Shown piece by piece: positions 45,316-58,541 of a stretch of DNA of 64,000 nucleotides. The notes below the pieces were generated by a model. That model did no database searches, was not told the DNA's origin, and saw nothing but the letters and a program-made list of their open reading frames with translations. The DNA lies in NCBI GenBank assembly GCA_002794735.1, contig NBAZ01000008.1:868001-932000 (forward strand), read 5' to 3'. The translations under genes were made by a program, and so were the position numbers. Source of the DNA: Pyrrhoderma lamaoense. Taxonomy: Eukaryota; Basidiomycota; Agaricomycetes; Hymenochaetales; Hymenochaetaceae. Every line of letters starts with the position of its first letter. Positions within the stretch are counted from its first letter, which is position 1.

Positions 45316-45767
45316 TCTGAATGACAAAGAGAGCAAGGGGAAGTGAGCGAGAGTGGAAAAGTTGGGGCGAAGACCTTTGGGTGAACGGAGCTGAGGGTGG
45401 ACGACTACTGCTGAAGAAGAGTATATATATATATGTATATATATGTACTTGCAAAAATATAATGCGAGTCATTCAATTCAGATTTGTGGTATTGCGTGCG
45501 GCCAAACTCTATAATATCTCTAGTAATGATATTATTAAAAGTAATAAAAGTTATATATATTATAATATTAATATAAATATTGATATTGACATTACATCCA
45601 CTCTCAATAATGATAATAGTGTCCTTCGTAATATTCCAATTTTGGCAGTGGACCCTGGTCATCGCACTCTTTGGGCAGGAAATATTCCAGAAACAGCCTT
45701 GTTTGTATCTGTTCTTTCTCAGCTTACGTCCAACAGAACACTCGCTTATTTGCGCATGCAAACGAAG
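45316..45767. other. Intergenic, AT-rich
   Basis: Contains a TA/TATG microsatellite at about 45,421-45,448 and AT-rich sequence at 45,520-45,600. It is the 3' region of SPT8 plus the promoter of the methyltransferase. No gene is visible. Confidence 0.5.
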
Positions 45768-48139
45768 CTACACAACGTGCTTGATGTCGTGGATAAGCAC
45801 AACCCGCGTAGACTCTCCAGACCATCCTCTGTTGCTGCTTGCAGTCACCATGAACCGTGCTGCTGGATCAATCACTGGTAATCCGTTCGTCATCAGCACA
45901 TCCAGTTCCCCATCGGGCGGCAATTAATCGAGTCAGAAAAACACATAAAGCACATCCAGCCCGTGATAATATATAGAGAAGAGCATTATTTTTTTTCTTC
46001 AGAAAAAGCTCTCAGAAGACACGGCAATGTATAAGCTACGCACCCATCTGTGAGATAATCCCGCCGTGGTGCCCTGGGATGATTTTGAAAGGGACACCCG
46101 ATCGGCCTCGTCCGGGGCCTCCTTTTCTCCCGCTTCATTAGCATTCCACAGTCGAATATTGTCGTTTGATGCCCTGTGTACAAAGAAATGTTCGTTTATA
46201 AAAAAAGAGCAAGCGGATTCAGCTTTAAACAGTAAAGGCGTAGAATAGTCACAGAAAAGAAAAATAATCACACTGCAATATGCCGCCCATCCGGGAATGC
46301 GGCGACGCACGAAACGGCGCCAGAACTGATAGGATTTCGGAGCGTTTTCAACAGCTTTGGGACTCCATTCACACTCTGACCAAACTGTCGGGTGTCCCAT
46401 ACGTCTACCGTACTATTACGTCGTCCAGCATAGATTTGACCCCCGTCGGCCGACCAACATGCCTAAGACTAATTTCTCAGTCCCTGTAGCACATAAAGAA
46501 GAAGATATGTTCCTGGAAGAAAGATAACATGTACCCACCGAGACACACCAAGGTGGGGTCTTACTACTCATTTCCAACCGTCCAACACCTTTCCCCGGTG
46601 TATTCACCCTCTGGTCCCAAAGAACGATTGACCCATCAATTGAAGCTGTCATTAGTACATCCGGGGAGAAGGACCCATAACTAACAGAGTCCAAAACGGG
46701 AGGTCCGCGCGGATAAGTAGCTGCTGGTCTAGCCAAAGGTGCGGTACTTGTGGGTTGTGCATTAGGTTTTGCCGGAGGAAGAGCGGCATGGTCTTCCTCT
46801 TCAGGTTCGTCAAACAGCGGGTCGTATGAAGCTTCGGATTTTGTGTCATCCTCTTGGGAATTTGTACCGGCTTGTGATTCTGTGGGTGGTGGTAGGACTG
46901 GTGCCAACGGTCGTACCGCTACAACTGCAACTTGTGCACCTGTGGATGTATATTTCCGGACCTGGTGACCGGTATTCAAATCCCATTGCTTTGGCGCCAA
47001 ATAGATATTAGCGAGGATATAACAGTAGTTTATGAGGATGGAAGACTCACGTACACATCTCCATCCCATCCTGCACTAAAAAAGCCCATCTGATCGTGTT
47101 GGAGAGCTAATGAAGATACGTGCCCACGGTGACCCGATAGTGATGTTATGCATTGCCCGGGCTCATGGCGAACAGTGAAAAGATTGATGTGACCTTTCTA
47201 ACAGAGGTTCAATAAAACTTTTTGTGACTAGATAAAATTAGAAAAGTAAGGAATTACTCACCTCTGTTCCACCTAGCGCCCATAAAGCGTCCGAGTGCAT
47301 GGCTAGACTGGTGACAGATGATCTAGTATGATCCTCTAAAACTGAATCCGAAACTGGTACACCTGGATTCTCCCACCACATTCGCAGATGACCTGCCTTC
47401 ATAGTACCCTCAACGACACCGCAATGTTGTCTCTGAGGAGCAGTCAGGAACGTTTTACCGTTAACGGAAGCGAAGACATCATAGTCCCGTATATATCCGT
47501 CTTCAGATCCAGTTAACAGGTGCGAGGTACATAGGGAAGTTGCGAGTGAATGAGTGGGTTCGGGATGTGCAATTGCACATATGGCTTCTACGGTGTAGGA
47601 CCGAGGATGAACGACTGAGGAAGTAAGTCTAATGCGTCGGGCACGAGCGGGTGACATTGACCTCTCCCGTTCCTGTGGTGTGGTTTCTATACCTACTTAT
47701 CAACACTCACATCATAACATGTAAAATAACTCAAAATACAATGTACCTCTTGATAATTGTTGTGTTCCATCAGCAGCTGTAGACTGAGGTTGTAAAATTG
47801 GTGCAGGAGCATGCAGTGACGATGCTAAAGGTACAACATCTCTCCCTATTTCTTGACTATCTTCCTCCTCCTCGTCTTCTTCAACCTCATCATCATCATC
47901 CTCTCGGTTCCGGACTCCTACTTAGAAGTATTGTATATGAGTACTAGAAAAAGGTAGAGATACACATATTCCGAACAGTTAACAAGATCGCACCTCTCCG
48001 TGTTCAGTTCCCTCATCCACACCATCGTCTGCATCAAATAGATCATCTTCGTTTATTGCATCGTCAGCTTCACTACTTCGTCCATCGAAATCAAAAGCAT
48101 CGTTAACTTCAACGTCATCTTCTGAATCTGTGTGTGCCA
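45768..48139 (-). CDS. SPT8: SAGA complex subunit SPT8 (WD40)
   Basis: Spt8 is the WD-repeat subunit of SAGA that contacts TBP. The N-terminus (MAHTDSEDD...) is highly acidic (47,870-48,139). The WD40 part follows: VEAICAIAHPEPTHSLATSL, LTGSEDGYIRDYDVFASVNG, CGVVEGTMKAGHLRMWWENP, SVTSLAMHSDALWALGGTE, GHRGHVSSLALQHDQMGFFS-AGWDGDVRQWDLNTG, FSPDVLMTASIDGSIVLWDQ, and the final PGHHGGIISQM joined by an intron (about 45,883-46,050) to VIDPAARFMVTASSNRGWSG and the family-like end STRVVLIHDIK. A disordered insertion (about 46,730-46,920, Pro/Ala/Asp/Glu) interrupts the propeller, as in other Spt8 proteins. Eight or so short introns. It shares a 181-bp divergent promoter with SRP54. No frame break was found. 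Confidence 0.94.
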
Positions 48140-48320
48140 TGTGTGTACGTTGAGTTATGTATGTAGGTCTAATAATAACTTATGGCGATATATGAGTCCG
48201 TGGAGGTTGCCGAACTATAATGCACGTGAGAACAGGCACTAGCATTTGTGGACCCAATTATTTATTGAGTAATGTATACGTCGAACATCGACGCTAAAGT
48301 CTTGTTAAATTAACTCAAAT

Positions 48321-50431
<2,111 letters not shown>

Positions 50432-50646
50432 ACATAATTGTTTCTTAGGTTGTCTCATAGGATATCTTTTTTTTTTCGTATCAATATTCTGTGTATTGCA
50501 TATTAGCATCTTACAGTTAATTTATCACATTGCATTTCGTAAGACACAGAATATCTCTCCATAGTCAAGTGAAGTCCAAAAGGTACAGACTGTACGTACA
50601 AAACCTGCAGTCAAAGAGGAGGAGCCAGATGTTAATTTCCGCTCTT

Positions 50647-51478
50647 TTAGCCTACTTTATGGGCTCTCTTCCATTCTTTTTTCTGCTTGGATGCAGCAGT
50701 TCTATTTCCGAATAGGAAAGCTGAAGTATGCTTATCTGCTCCAGTCTTCTTGGATATACTGGACGTTCCTTCAAACAAAATCTGTAATGACGGTGATCAT
50801 GCATGTATAATTAATCGGACAGGAAAAACACTAGTGTTGTCTGAATGACATACCACCCATAGACCCCAGAGACCGATAGTTCCAGTCAAGATGGAGACTA
50901 CAAAGGGAAGTGAACCCACATTCACTGTATTGTAGGAAATGAATGAAGAGAGAAGAGCAGCGCCGGTCAATGGCCCGAGTAGAGGATGTCCCAAGGATCC
51001 TTTTCGTATCCGGGTTTCAAATAGGTCATCAGACGGAATCTGTGATAAATGTTTCGGCGCCAGAATAGTTGACACTTTATTATTTGCTTACATAAAGCAC
51101 AAGAGTAGAAGATATAGCAAACAAGAGTAATGATAGATGCATACATAGGAAGCGTTCCAGAGACGTAAGTGCCCGCTCGGAGGATTCTGAAGACACGGAG
51201 AGAAAAAGTAAGAATCTAGGAAAGATAAGTAGCACGATAGACGCGAAGCTCAGGCTATAGTAGTTATTTTGGTTGGATAAAAGATCATAAACTCTAATTA
51301 GCATTGCCGAGGCAGTAATGATCAGATTATAGCTTTCTACACACAGCGCAGCTGACACCCAGGCCCATGCGGCGACTGAGCCATCGTGTATGCCTCGAAC
51401 AGATTCAACTGAGGGCTCTCCCTCCCTATTCTGCTTTTCAGATAAATCATCAAGTTCGATGCTATCATTAGTGGTCAT
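50647..51478 (-). CDS. Small multi-pass membrane protein of unknown function
   Basis: I do not have a confident family name. The start MTTNDSIELDDLSEK is cytosol-like and acidic. Hydrophobic segments follow: VAAWAWVSAALCVE, SLSFASIVLLIFPRFLLF, then after LTSLERFLCMHLSLLLFAIS an intron (near 51,075-51,110) and HPLLGPLTGAALLSSFISYN and LPFVVSILTGTIGLWGLWV, giving about four membrane spans. The last exon (50,647-50,780) encodes ILFEGTSSISKKTGADKHTS and AFLFGNRTAASKQKKEWKRA, a conserved-looking basic C-terminal tail that I recall from small uncharacterised fungal membrane proteins. It is divergent from the M13 peptidase, 279 bp apart. Confidence 0.65.
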
Positions 51479-51757
51479 TATAGACGAAGGATAAGGATTA
51501 CATATACATGCACTACTGAGTTATTAATATACGTCAGCGACAAACTAGTACATGTGATACAGAAACAAACAATGCAGGTTATGGCGTCACGCGTGGCGTA
51601 CATACCAACTCGGGCAAAGTATCCATCCAGATTCATTTTATTCTCATCACACACGCACATTCCTCACCCTTGCTGCAAGTATCTCTTTGGGAGGAGAGGC
51701 TTTCAAGAGTGAAAGCGTCCTTGTACTCGCGTCTTGCGAGTTCTTGTGGCACAACCT

Positions 51758-54700
51758 ATGTCCGACTCCGGTTACAGAGAACCACGGTTCTCGTCTGACC
51801 GAGGTATGCATTCATAAAATAATATTCTGTTTCTAGTCCCGAATATTGAGACTTATACCACCATTTAACTTAACAGAGGATGCTCCCCTCTTACGCGATC
51901 CAGACGAGAATTCTTACGATGGAGAGACTCCACGAACTCGAAGGACTTTCTCTCAGGTCGTCAATGATATAGTTCAGGAGCCATTGACTACCCTAACAAA
52001 TATTCTACTAGTCCTCGTACTTCTTTTGCTCCTTCTCACAGCAGTCTTTATCGGTCTGTTCGCCGGGGCGGAGCACAGGCTCACTCATGACCGTGAGTGG
52101 AGAAATGCCCCTACAACGACTACTGTGTACCACTCTACATCTGTAATAGGTCCAACTAGTACTGCGACTATGACCACGACTACAACTGTTCCAGGTCCTC
52201 CACTTCCTGAACCTACTAAAGTACCGGGTACGGACCCGAACGAAGTATGTAAATTTGAAGCTGTGGTGAAGCTGTGCCTTTAGCTAACTTCATTCAGAAT
52301 CTGTGTACGACACCTGAATGTATCATACTTTCGGCTTCTATTCTTCAGAACATCGACTTATCGCAAGATCCGTGCGAAGACTTTTACGAATTTTCAAGTA
52401 CGTAGATTAAATATTACTGGAGCGATTTCTTGTCACCCTGATATAATATCCTGTCTTAGATGGGGGTTGGTTCTCTAAGAATGAAATCCTCCGGGTAAAG
52501 GCTTGTATGGGTCATTCGACGTTGTGTCCCAAGAGAACAAGCGGATCATCAGGAGAATTCTCGACACTGACTCTGGCAATGCCGTTAAAGTCTCTGACTC
52601 TTATGATGACCTAACTTTAACAAAGTTACGGAACCTTTATTCGTCTTGTATGAACGAAGATCTTCTCAACGAACGGGGTATCTCTCCTTTGCTGGACATC
52701 GTTAGTGCTGTTCGAGATCTATATCGCTCGGATATCTGGAAGAAGAGTGATACAATGGAAGCCGAAACTGCGTCTAATTATGGTCTGACAGCAGCTATCT
52801 CGTTCTTACATTCCAGAGGTCTCTTCTTTGTTTCAGCTGAATAACACCTAAAGCTTATAATTACCTAATTTTTAGGTATCGGAGGATTATTTGATATTGA
52901 TATCGATGGTGACGTAGGTGTCGACCCGAATTTAATGACTTTATGGTTTTCTCAGCCCGAACTGGGCCTACCGTCAAAGGTATGTGGTATATCTTGCGTG
53001 ATCGAAGAGGCATCGGATGACTGATGACTCCTTTAGGAATACTATGAGGAGGTACCCATTGTAGAGCTTTACGAGAAGACACTAGCTCGTTTCCTCCTTG
53101 CTCTAGATGATACTTCTGATGAGGAGAACTTCGATCCGAAGACTGCCGCAGCTGCTATACACACTGAAGAAGATGAAAAGGTCTGGCCTCCTTGGCCGTG
53201 GCCACCTTGGGGTGATGATGACAATGGTGAAGAGCATAAGAAGCCTCTAAACAAGACGGAACGTGCCAAACAACTTGCTAAGAACGTGGTCAATTTCGAA
53301 AAGAAGATAGCCAAAGCATCATTAGATCTGTGAGCTTATTATAGATCAAGGATTCGAACTTCTAAGCTAATACTATAAACAGTGAGGTCCTACATGGCAA
53401 TCCTTTTGCCACCTATAACCCAGTCGAGTTCCATGTACTTGACGGACAGCTACCTCAGATTGACTTCCCCACTTATCTCTCTACCTTCACCCCTAGAAAC
53501 TTCCCGGAACGTGTTATCCTCACGTCCACAACCTATGCTGCTTCTTTGAGCTCTATCTTATCATCGACGGACAGCGAAACTGTGGAAGCATATCTAGTCA
53601 CACGTATAGCTTTAGCTTACGCATCCCTTCTTAGCCATGACACCGAGGTATGGCAAGCATACAGGGAGCTCATAGGGACTTTGCAGGGTATCAAGAAGGG
53701 ACAAGAGCCTGATCGCAGTGAATGGTGTATTCAGAAGGTTGAAGATAATCTTGGTTTTGCAGCTGGCAGATTCTTTGTTCAGGAAGCATTCGGAGGTGAC
53801 AGTAAAGATAAGGGCACAAAAGTTATTACTGGTAAGAGTGATTTTTATTGCACTTAACTCATATGACTCAATTATCTACTAGATATTATCAGTACCTTCA
53901 AGGAGTCGCTTAAGAATCTTCATTGGATGGATGAGGAGTCAGCAAAAGCTGCTGCTCAAAAAGCCGATGCGATCCGTGTTAAAGTTGGTTATCCTCTTTC
54001 ACCAGATACGGAATCTTCTCGTTCTATCGCAAGCTACTACCGCCTTGTTCTCGTCGACAAAGCCGAATTCTTTGAGAGTATAGTGAGCGCACAGATCAGC
54101 GAGGTGTTCAAGAAATGGCAGACACTTGGGAAGCAGCGAGATCTTCAGGCGTGGTTGATGTATCCTTCAATGGTGAATGCCTACTTTAACCCACCTGCAA
54201 ACGAGATTGTTTTCCCCGCTGGTATTCTGCAGCCACCTTTCTTTAATGCCAAATGGCCCGCTTATGTTCAATATGGAGCATTTGGTGCTGTTGCTGCGCA
54301 TGAACTTACGGTGAGTACCCACTCAAATATATGTTACGTCTCAATCAAATCTTATTTTGATCTTATATAGCATGCTTTCGATTCTGCTGGTCGACTATAT
54401 AATCAACAAGGAAAGCTTGAGCAATGGTGGACAAATGCGACAAGTGAAGGATTCAATGGCATCCAGAAATGCATAGCCGAACAATATTCTAGTATGTTTT
54501 CAATTCATATAAGTACAGTACTTTGGTATAAACTCTACATTTCAGAATACTATATTGACGATGGAAAAGGTGGAAAACTCCACGTTAATGTAAGTCAACC
54601 CTCAACTTATTCACTATAGATTATCTAATTGATTTTCTTCTCTATAGGGAAATCTGTACGTCTATATAACCACTAAATGGTACATTTTTTCTTCTCTAGC

Positions 54701-55249
54701 TTACCCACTTTATAGTACTTCTGGTGAGAATATTGGTGATTCTGGTCTTGTACAAGCCTATCGTGCTTGGCGTGGACAATTCCACACTGAAGGAGGGAAA
54801 TACCTCGAGCCACTTTTACCTGGCTTGAACTATACACAGTGAGTGCACTTAATCGTTTATGTATACTCGTAAGAGTCATCTTCTGACCATCAAACATCAA
54901 AGGGAACAACTATTCTTTATCGGATTTGGACAGATCTGGGCCCAACTGATAAAGCCTGCAGCCGCCGTTAGTTATTTCCTGTATCTTAGTCACAATACAA
55001 AGTACCTAACAGATTTACTCCAATGCAGGTCCAAAGGATACGTACAGACCCTCATTCTCCAAATAAATTCCGTGTTGAGGGTACTTTAGCAAACATCCCA
55101 GAGTTTGCAGCAGCCTTCCAATGTAAGGAAGGGACAAAGGTATGCACGAGCCTTATCTCATTCATTGTGGTTATTAACCACCAAACCTTGATATCTTTAT
55201 TTCCACTCAGATGAATCCACCAAAGGAGCAGAGATGTGTTTTGTGGTGA
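51758..55249 (+). CDS. M13 family zinc metallopeptidase (neprilysin/ECE-like)
   Basis: A type II membrane endopeptidase. A short N-terminal tail (MSDSGYREPRFSSDR, intron 51,804-51,877) precedes one transmembrane helix (TNILLVLVLLLLLLTAVFIG), a Thr-rich stalk, and the first domain with CTTPECIILSASILQNIDLS and DPCEDFYEFSNGGW, the M13 start. NAYFNPPANEIVFPAGILQP is the family substrate/active-site region. The zinc motif HELTH is split by an intron (about 54,311-54,370: HELT | HAFDSAGRLYNQQG), and the third ligand lies in GENIGDSG (about 54,724-54,747). The end FRVEGTLANIPEFAAAFQCK...CVLW matches the family's Cys-x-x-Trp finish. A Trp/Pro-rich insertion (VWPPWPWPPWGDDD, near 53,181-53,220) is unusual. 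One base is missing near 52,489 (FSKNEI / PPGKGLYGSF). About a dozen introns. Confidence 0.93.
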
Positions 55250-56332
55250 TAGACCTTATTTAGTATCATAAATATGTAGGTTATTAGCAATCTTTCATAT
55301 ATTTCCTTTTTTTGTTATTTATAGAAAGCATAGCCTCTGCATGGAATCTCGACTTTTTTATATTATCCATTATAGTCATAACTCTGATTGACTACAAAGG
55401 AGATTTCGTGGGTAATAAAAAGTCCATACACTTCTTTCGGAGATGGCTCCTGTCTTCTGAGCAAAGAAGAAGAGTTGCTAGAACATGGTTTCACAATGTT
55501 CTTTTTTTAACTCGCTTCAGCACTTTAATATTGAAAAAAGAAAATACGCAATCACGTTTTCATACAAGTACCTGCAATCTTGATAGGTAAGTATCCTGCA
55601 AAATGCTTGTATAAACCCGCAAGAGGAGTGGCTTTTCATAGAAAATAATCAAACCAGAAGCAAAGTAGATATTATGATCTCGATTTTCTTTGAGAACCCA
55701 TATATAAAAGTCGTGTGACGTCGTTGAGAGTATTTGATAAGTTTTTGCTGAGATCCGCTGACAGTTGATGAAGTTTTATGAAGAGCCACACCGTCCATTA
55801 TGATTATCATCCGTATTGTGTGCCTCTAGACAAAATAGACTTAAAGATATAGATACCTTGATAAGCCGATAAATGCCATTTTTCAGATCTAGACTGGAAA
55901 GAGGGGGGGGGGTAGTCTTTGTATGTGCAGGTCGGGTTGAAAGGAAGAATGGGACAGGTATAGGGACGGGGACTAGTTGAGGGTTTATATAAAATGAATG
56001 GCTAGGGCTGACATTTCAACATGTGATATTTAAAAGGGGGTGAGGTAACTTAAGGCGTATCAAGGTATATCAGTCCATATTACAATCGAGGGTGACACTA
56101 TCAAGGCATCCAATTTTCACAAAAAGGCTCTTCGTTACCTACATCTAGTACTGACGGTCCAAGCCTCAATTAGGTATATGCATTTACTTATAGATAGCAA
56201 ACGGCTGACTTCTCTGTTCTGAGAGAGGAGAGGGAATAGGAAAAAGAGCTAGTGGTGAGTATATGTACATTTTATACAGATTAGATTGGAAAATTCCATT
56301 TTTGTTTTGGATAAACGATACAAAAGAAGTCA
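55250..56332. other. Intergenic, no recognised gene
   Basis: AT-rich with a G9 run near 55,904-55,913. Short open frames only. It lies between the converging M13 peptidase and HIS3 genes. Confidence 0.5.
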
Positions 56333-57370
56333 TCACAGTACACCTTTGGTACTCGGTACGTCAGTCCCACCCGTCCTCTCAATAGCCTGTCTAATCGCCA
56401 ATGCAAGAGCCTTAAACGCCGATTCAGCTCTACCAAAATCAATCCAAAAGGATAAAAAAATCCCATTTTTACCGAGATTAGAAAATATGTGATTCGGGTT
56501 TTCAATATATCAAAGTCCAACAAAAGATAAGAGAACACACGTACTTATGATGATCGTTCTCTCCACGCAAGACATCAACATGGAGTGTGACCCCGGCAGC
56601 AGTAGCGAAGGAGTGGAAGATATGAGGAAGCATTTCGGTGCTGAGGTCTCCGATCTTCTCCCGTCGAAGTTGAAGGTCGGTCACGCAGTAAGGCCGGCCG
56701 GAGATGTCAATGACAGCTCGTGCAAGAGCCTTTTCAATTGTTCATTTGTTTATTAGACGTTTGGTTATAGAATTTGGTGGGATAAGAAGAAGAGAGTAAG
56801 GAAGAAAGGAGGTGAAAGGGTGTCGGAGGGGATTAGCATTGCTGTTATACATAGAGAATATGACTAGGTTAATTATACTTACCTCGTCAAGAGGTGCATG
56901 TCCGGTACCGTATCTCCTGATTCCACGTACTTCTCCCAAGGCCTGCTTGAATGCCGTTCCAAGAGCAATCGCGCTATCCTGTATATAAATAGCAGTCTAA
57001 TAAGCCCCCACAGTTCTGTGTTTTAAAATAGATATTGTGGAGGAGAAGAAAAACATATCTGCAGTATGGTGGTCATCTATCCACAAGTCTCCTTGGCATT
57101 TCATTTTCAACGAAAGTCCTCCATGTTTGGCTAGCGCATTATACATCTATTTCCACATAGGTAGAAAGAAAGATAAGATTCGAAAATAAAATTAGATTAT
57201 GGACAGTAGCCTAGAAACATGCGCATACAGACATGATCCAGGAAACCAATTCCGGTGTTAACTTCAATGTTTTGCTTGACGCCGGATGCGGGTGACCAAT
57301 CTAAGTCAAGTTCGACCTCAATAGACGTTTCACTTGTCTTTCGAGATACGGATGCTGTTCGTGCAGACAT
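56333..57370 (-). CDS. HIS3: Imidazoleglycerol-phosphate dehydratase
   Basis: Catalyses the sixth step of histidine synthesis, converting imidazole glycerol phosphate to imidazole acetol phosphate, with Mn2+. From the ATG at 57,370: [43 protein letters not shown], then [24 protein letters not shown] sequence, then the metal-binding [20 protein letters not shown] (first DHHxxED), [56 protein letters not shown] and GENDHHK joined to [19 protein letters not shown], with the second H-x-x-E (DHHKAES) created across an intron (about 56,436-56,542). It ends [10 protein letters not shown]. At least four short introns. The length is that of a monofunctional fungal HIS3. A U6 snRNA gene lies about 200 nt upstream on the same strand. 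Confidence 0.94.
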
Positions 57371-57562
57371 GGTGATAGGTGATAGTACTAGTAAATGTGA
57401 GTATGAGAAATCCGATCTCTATTGAGCAAAATTATAATATATGCTATCACGTGCGAATAGTCCAATAGTAACTGTGTTATTATTTACTATCGTAGCTATT
57501 CATTCAAAATATCAAGACTTGACATAAAGTCAGAACCCGAAAAAAAACTGAAAACGACTAGG

Positions 57563-57568
57563 AAAAAA
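57563..57568 (-). terminator. Probable Pol III terminator of U6
   Basis: Six A on the + strand give T6 on the U6 sense strand, just downstream of a short TTCG-loop hairpin. RNA polymerase III stops at T runs of this kind. There is no other run of four or more T between the U6 core and this point except a TTTT directly after ACACGC. Confidence 0.6.
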
Positions 57569-57571
57569 GAG

Positions 57572-57634
57572 CAATAAATATTGTGCACCGAAGTGCTTCC
57601 ACTCTGAAAAGCGTGTCATCCTTGTGCAGGGGCC

Positions 57635-57665
<31 letters not shown>

Positions 57666-57690
57666 TTCGTATGTCACCCCGAAGGGGACA
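57572..57690 (-). ncRNA. U6 spliceosomal snRNA
   Basis: On the minus strand the sequence reads a 5' hairpin (GTCCCCTTCGGGGTGACATA), then AAAATTGGAACGATACAGAG, AAGATTAGCATGGCCCCTGC and ACAAGGATGACACGC. It holds the ACAGAGA box that pairs with the 5' splice site, the AGC triad region and the U4-pairing stretch, all near-invariant in U6. The 3' part differs from the usual: a GCAC-TTCG-GTGC hairpin (about 57,588-57,599) is followed by a T6 run (57,563-57,568) that would stop RNA polymerase III. The exact 3' end is therefore uncertain. A TATATAAAG lies upstream near 57,803-57,812, rather far from the start. Confidence 0.9.
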
Positions 57691-58541
57691 TTAAACGTTA
57701 GTTGCGTGTGGTGGTGCTCGCGTCGTTTTTGAGTTTTGGTCAGTCGGCGGGTGCAATGCACGTGACTATGTCTGCCTTTATGAGCATTAAACCTTTATTC
57801 CTTTATATAGTGAGTTATAAGTGAATATTTGATTTAGCGAAATAGTTTTACACCTTCTATTCCATTGACTTACTCAGAACTATGACACTAAAACTCATCC
57901 TTAGGTCCAAGGCGGGTTACTAGCTTCGCGGAGAGGTAGAAAAATTCGATCGGCGATAGAGCGCAAATACTAATAGATCGGCGCTTAGTGGTTGGGGAAA
58001 TGAGAAGTCCATTAGTCCAAAGTGCCTTAGTCGAAGTTTAGTAAAAATATTAAATAAAAATAACTCACAAAAACTGGGGAAATAAGCATATCCAAGTCAT
58101 GTATGCTGTACGTGTGTGTCACACTGTGTGTGATTTCAGCTTACAAAACATGCATGTTTTAGTCAAGTTTCAGCTAAAACACTCTGAAATCTATTCATTT
58201 GAAATGAGAACTTTGGTCTTCTTCTTCTTCTTCTTCTCCGTCAAAACGGCCGTAATTGTTAATATTTATTAAGTGCAGCTTTGTCCCTTATTAATTGACA
58301 AGGTTTGGGAGGGGGGTTGCTTAGTCGTCTCCGTTCGGCTGCAAAAGAAAAAAGCGTCTTCCGACTTTCCCCAAAGTACATGCCTTCAAATTAAATCAGG
58401 CGACCCCTCTTGTCTCCGTGCTTACCTCTTGGCTTAAACCCCCTTTCCTCATTCTCTTGGTCCGGGCTGAAGAAAAAAGGCGAGAAGAAGGAGAAAAATA
58501 TAAAGACAAATTAGCTCAAAATAACTAGACATCTACTTGAG
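57691..58541. other. Intergenic upstream of U6 and adenylate kinase
   Basis: No protein gene is visible. A perfect 16-bp palindrome, AAAACATGCATGTTTT, lies at 58,145-58,160. A CTT microsatellite lies near 58,219-58,236. The last 100 nt are A/G-rich, as expected of a 5' leader. Confidence 0.5.

Noticed and set aside
45321..45881. A 186-codon + strand frame opposite the SPT8 3' end
   Set aside because: It runs through AT microsatellite sequence and the antisense of SPT8's last exon, with no protein-like features.
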